From Clostridium sp. CAG:138 (GTDB taxonomy: Bacteria; Bacillota; Clostridia; Christensenellales; CAG-138): DNA of 17,027 nt. Position numbers and translations under genes: made by a program. The notes beneath the pieces are model-generated. The model searched no databases. It had not been told where the DNA came from and was given only the letters and a program-made list of their open reading frames with translations. The stretch lies in NCBI GenBank assembly GCA_000435055.1, contig FR879707.1, positions 20,120 to 37,146 on the forward strand. The letters are read 5' to 3'. Shown here piece by piece: positions 14,090 to 17,027 of the stretch (position 1 is its first letter; every line of letters starts with the position of its first letter).

Positions 14090-14116
14090 GGCGGCACGAA
14101 AGCATTCCGCGCCGCC
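14090..14116 (-). other. Intercistronic hairpin between glmE and mal
   Basis: A GC-rich 6-bp stem GGCGGC (14090-14095) / GCCGCC (14111-14116) with a 15-nt loop lies in the 117-bp gap. On the minus strand it is not followed by a clear U-run, so it is more likely an RNA-processing or stability element than a full terminator. The rest of the gap is AT-rich with no further feature. Confidence 0.4.
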
Positions 14117-14149
14117 GTGCATTTTCAGCCGAAGCCGATTTGCGTTCGT

Positions 14150-15619
14150 TTATCTGCGGAGAGCCTGCGGCCTTCCGACAAGACGGCCCTTGCTGATCGC
14201 GTAAACATCGTCAATGACCATTTGGAAGGTTGCATTGCGCTTTTCGGCCTTTGCGCGTTCTTCGATCTTTGCGCGGTGGAACGCCTTGATATCATCGGTG
14301 AAGGGCAGCGCACCCATGTCGAGAATGCGGATCGCACCGTCGTTATCGCGTGCGGGAAGCATTTTGCCCGCATTGTAGCGGGAAGGCGCAAACGGAATAT
14401 CAAGAACGCCCGCAAGCACAGCGCGAACGGAACCTATCGCGATGTCGCCTTCGCCCAGTTCGAAGCACTTATCGACAATGCAGCGCGTCTCTCTGCGGAT
14501 AATATCTTTTTCTTCCTCAAGGTTGGCTGCGGTGCAAACCTGGTCGGAAAGCATGCTGATGACCTGCTTTGTGCAGCGCAGACCCTGTGCGTTTGCTTCC
14601 ATTGTGGGAACGCCCGCCGCTTCATGCGGAGTTTTGACAATGACCTTTGTTGCCTTTGAGAGTGCAGCGGTTGCACTGCCCCAGGAAATAACGCCGAATG
14701 CCTTCGCTTCGTCCTGCGGGAAACCGCCCATCCACTGATGGAAAACCGTGGTTATGATAACATCATCATAGCCGTATTTATGCATGTATTCGTTTGTCAG
14801 CTCTTCAAGGGTGCGGATCGCCGCAACATCCTGAACAAGGTTGCCGCATTGGCCGTAGCCGACGGTGATATTGCGAACTCCCTGCTCTGCTGCAAGCAAA
14901 GCCTCAATAATCGCAACCGCATGGGATACGCAGGGCGGAACAAGAGTTCCCGTAAGCGGACCGTAGGGTTCACGGTTGATGGAAACACCCGCTTCTTCGT
15001 AGATGCCCGTAAGCCTGTCAACATACTGCCAATCGCGAATCGTCTCCTCCATCGGGACGCTCTTTGCATAGGGCAGGTTATAGGAAATTCCGCCGCCTTC
15101 ATAGCTTGTGAAACCGCCCGCATAGGCAATTTCGGTCAAAAGGCGCGCATCGGGTGTGCCGTGGCGCACCTGAATGGGAGTGTTCAATGCTTCAATGAGC
15201 ATACGGCAGCCCGCGACGCCGTGATTGACGGCGGGAAAGCCGTTAAGCAGGGAACGGCCGAGCCGCTGGGACTCCTTTATGCCGTTTTCGGCTTCTTCAT
15301 AGCGGTTCTGACGGGTGTAGCTGTCAATGGTTGTCGGAAGCAGATCGGCTTCGCCGTTATCCTGAAGATAAGTCAACAGCTTGATATGTTCGGGAATCAG
15401 CGCAACGCCCGCACGCGGCTGAATCAAAGTGATACCCTTTTCCTTTGCTTCAACAAGTTTTTTTGAAAAAACTTTGTGAGCGGGCATGGCCTTGTGGTAT
15501 TCGATGGCTTCTTTAAGATCAACTTCCCTGCCGGTCGGCCACTGCTTGAGCACGTCGGCACGGATCGCGTTGAATTCGTCATCGGGAATGCGCTTGTTTT
15601 TGATATTGGGGTTGTTCAT
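14150..15619 (-). CDS. glmE: Glutamate mutase epsilon subunit (methylaspartate mutase E)
   Basis: A 489-residue catalytic subunit of coenzyme B12-dependent glutamate mutase (EC 5.4.99.1), which interconverts L-glutamate and 3-methylaspartate together with the cobalamin-binding GlmS. Glutamate-binding and active-site residues known from the Clostridium cochlearium enzyme are all present with an offset of three: Arg69, Arg103 (SYTRQNRYEE), Arg152 (VRHGTPDARL), Glu174 (EGGGISYN), Tyr180 and Tyr184. The conserved blocks GPLTGTLVPP, VFHQWMGGFPQDE and IVKTPHEA also match. Length agrees with the family (483). AGAGGAG lies 10 nt before the ATG. It follows mutL by 66 bp. No cobalamin-binding DxHxxG motif is present, as expected for the E subunit. 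Confidence 0.97.
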   Translation of the reverse strand: MNNPNIKNKRIPDDEFNAIRADVLKQWPTGREVDLKEAIEYHKAMPAHKVFSKKLVEAKEKGITLIQPRAGVALIPEHIKLLTYLQDNGEADLLPTTIDSYTRQNRYEEAENGIKESQRLGRSLLNGFPAVNHGVAGCRMLIEALNTPIQVRHGTPDARLLTEIAYAGGFTSYEGGGISYNLPYAKSVPMEETIRDWQYVDRLTGIYEEAGVSINREPYGPLTGTLVPPCVSHAVAIIEALLAAEQGVRNITVGYGQCGNLVQDVAAIRTLEELTNEYMHKYGYDDVIITTVFHQWMGGFPQDEAKAFGVISWGSATAALSKATKVIVKTPHEAAGVPTMEANAQGLRCTKQVISMLSDQVCTAANLEEEKDIIRRETRCIVDKCFELGEGDIAIGSVRAVLAGVLDIPFAPSRYNAGKMLPARDNDGAIRILDMGALPFTDDIKAFHRAKIEERAKAEKRNATFQMVIDDVYAISKGRLVGRPQALRR

Positions 15620-15659
15620 TGTTTAAATGCTCCTCTTTTATTGGGAAATCGCCTGAAGG

Positions 15660-15679
15660 CAGGTTCGGCACCGAACCTG
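15660..15679 (-). other. Intercistronic hairpin between mutL and glmE
   Basis: A perfect 8-bp stem CAGGTTCG (15660-15667) / CGAACCTG (15672-15679) with a 4-nt loop GCAC lies in the 66-bp gap. It is not followed by a U-run on the minus strand. It may mark an mRNA processing or stabilising site that sets glmE levels apart from mutL. Confidence 0.55.
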
Positions 15680-15685
15680 TTTCCG

Positions 15686-17027
15686 TCAGGCTCTGCATAG
15701 TTCTTGTTTCATTATGCTCAACGCCTGTTCCGGATATTTTTCGGAAAGCAGACCCATTGCGGCGATAATATATTTTCTGTCGACAAGCACATCCGCCATG
15801 AGCGGCCTCAGCGATGTCGGATCCTTTTGGTCATAGAGCGCAAATGACGCGATCTTTGCCGTGTTTGTTGTGTGAATCAGTGAACCGCCCGTGACAACGA
15901 GCTTATGCACTTTACGCAGATCCTTGCCGGTTTGAACATAGGTCGTGCCCATCATTGAATACGCTTCTTCGATGCGGCCCGCATGTCTTGTCACCGCCGT
16001 GCGCACCGCCATGCATGCAAGAGCTTCGTCCAACCGTTCGGTTTCATCGTCCGTCGGCAAAAGATCTGTGTTTGCGGCAAACATACTGATGATTTCCTCC
16101 GCACGCGCCTCGCTCATGCCTGCAAGCTCTGCAATCGTTTTTATTCCCGCCGCATCCACAATTCCGCGAATGCTGTATCTCATGCCGATATCGCCCTCAA
16201 CCGTGCGCTTGATATACGGCTCGGGCAAACCCTTGAGCATGGTTCGCGGGTCGGTCGGCATTCCGTTATGGTTCGCGGGTCGGTTGGCATTCCGTTTGCA
16301 ACGGAATAAACATCCGTTGTTGCGCCGCCGACATCAACGGCAACAAGTTCCCCAAGCCCGCGGGAATTATCCGTTCCCTCCGCAAGCAGCTTCATTGCCG
16401 CCATAACTGCGGAAGGCGTCGGCATCATAATGCCGGAAATAAGTTCGCTCGCCTTGGTAAGTCCCTTTGCCTGCACGATTCTTTTAAGGAAAACTTCGCG
16501 AATCTCTTTCTGGGTCGGTTCAATGTTAAGCGTGCCGAATTTCGGCATAACATTTTCGCAAATATGCACTTCGCGCCCGTCAAGAATGCGCTCGCACTGC
16601 CGCACGGCATTTCGGTTGCCCGCAATTATGACGGGAAAATCTCCGCCAATATCCGCAAGCACGTGCGCATTGTGCAGAATGCAGTCGGTATTGCCGCCGT
16701 CCGTGCCGCCGACAAGCAGGAAAATATCCGGATTTATCGCCTTTATCTCATCCGCATCATCCTCATTGAGCTTGAAGGCGTAGGTCTTCAGCACCTTTGC
16801 GCCCGCACCGAGGCTTGCACACTTTGCGGCTTCCGCCGTCAGTTCCGGAACGAGCCCGCTTGCAAGCATACGAAGACCGCCCGCCGCGCTGCTGGCGGCG
16901 TAGCGTTCGCAAAAATCAAGTTTTCCGGTCACTTTTTCAAGCTTTGAAAGCGCGTCGGAAAGTCCGTTGTTAATGTCCGACTGAACGGTCGTGTAGGCAT
17001 TTGCCGTGCCACGCAGCATGCCGTGGT
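15686..17027 (-). pseudogene. mutL: MutL, glutamate mutase accessory protein (GlmL family), frameshifted and cut by the window edge
   Basis: MutL is the ASKHA-fold (actin/Hsp70-like) ATPase found with B12-dependent glutamate mutase and thought to help maintain it. Seen here: SSAAGGLRM and SLGAGAKVL near the N-terminus, LLVGGTDGGNTD, VIIAGNRNA, GIMMPTPSAVMAAMKLL, the nucleotide-binding VAVDVGGATTDVYSVANG, then KGLPEPYIKRTVEGDIGMRY and a C-terminal VTGGSLIHT. The gene is in two frames: the upstream part (17027 to about 16297) runs into a stop at 16180, and the downstream part continues in another frame from 16261 to 15686. The cause is a 29-bp tandem duplication at 16239-16296. Deleting one copy gives a continuous frame of about 437 residues, with roughly 25-30 N-terminal residues lying beyond 17027. 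The shift may be an assembly artefact rather than a true mutation. Confidence 0.85.
16239..16296 (-). repeat. 29-bp tandem duplication inside mutL
   Basis: Copy A (16239-16267) and copy B (16268-16296) abut and differ only at 16256 (C) versus 16285 (T). Both encode NGMPTDPRT in the mutL frame; the difference is CCG versus CCA, both Pro. Because 29 is not a multiple of three, the pair shifts the reading frame. Confidence 0.97.

Noticed and set aside
13052..14659. 535-codon open frame antisense to mal and glmE
   Set aside because: It lies wholly opposite two genes with complete catalytic motifs. It has no recognisable domain or good ribosome binding site and reflects the codon bias of the true strand.
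14738..15466. 242-codon open frame antisense to glmE
   Set aside because: It lies opposite conserved glutamate mutase blocks. No start signal or domain.
16180..16296. MutL as two separate overlapping genes
   Set aside because: The break falls exactly at the 29-bp duplication, and both parts align in order to one MutL protein, so one disrupted gene is the simpler reading.

Overview
The window looks like chromosomal DNA from a Gram-positive anaerobe of the class Clostridia, probably a gut or sediment member of the Oscillospirales type (inference). The reasons are strong AGGAGG-type ribosome binding sites, lipoprotein signal peptides with lipoboxes, near-consensus sigma-A promoters, short U-tailed terminators, an OadB/OadG-type sodium pump and the clostridial methylaspartate route of glutamate fermentation. 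Base composition is moderate. I see no phage genes, transposases, CRISPR arrays, rRNA or tRNA.

Layout. 100-1688 (+): a small polytopic membrane protein, a lipoprotein and a DtxR-type metal-dependent repressor, closely spaced, ending at a hairpin shared with a convergent GNAT acetyltransferase (1766-2308, -). 2426-2917 (-) is another lipoprotein with its own promoter and terminator. 3138-4508 (+) is a two-gene operon for the membrane part of a sodium-pumping decarboxylase (OadB then OadG); the carboxyltransferase and biotin carrier are not here. 4509-5046 has no convincing gene. It holds a terminator, hairpins, the promoter of a MerR-family regulator (5047-5793, +) and a MerR-type promoter/operator with a 19-bp spacer that points away from the regulator. 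5858-6559 (+) is an MTA/SAH nucleosidase. 6659-7459 (-) is a repeat-containing lipoprotein. 7766-11352 (+) is a two-gene heterodimeric ABC exporter. 11660-12466 (+) is an unknown membrane-anchored extracytoplasmic protein lying between two nearly identical terminators.

12782-17027 (-) is the methylaspartate glutamate-fermentation cluster, read mutL -> glmE (mutE) -> mal. Glutamate mutase makes 3-methylaspartate from glutamate, and methylaspartate ammonia-lyase deaminates it to mesaconate. MutL is the ASKHA-type accessory protein found beside glutamate mutase. The small cobalamin-binding subunit (GlmS/MutS) is not in the window and would be expected upstream, past 17027. mutL is interrupted as given: an exact tandem duplication of 29 bp (16239-16296), whose copies differ at one synonymous site, shifts its frame. 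Removing one copy restores the frame.

The observations I rate highest are the mutL duplication, the outward-facing MerR-type promoter that reads into about 360 bp with no obvious gene and ends at a bidirectional terminator, and the sodium-pump pair lacking its soluble subunits. I did not find a clearly new multi-gene system. The long antisense open frames over oadB, the ABC genes, mal and glmE are composition shadows.
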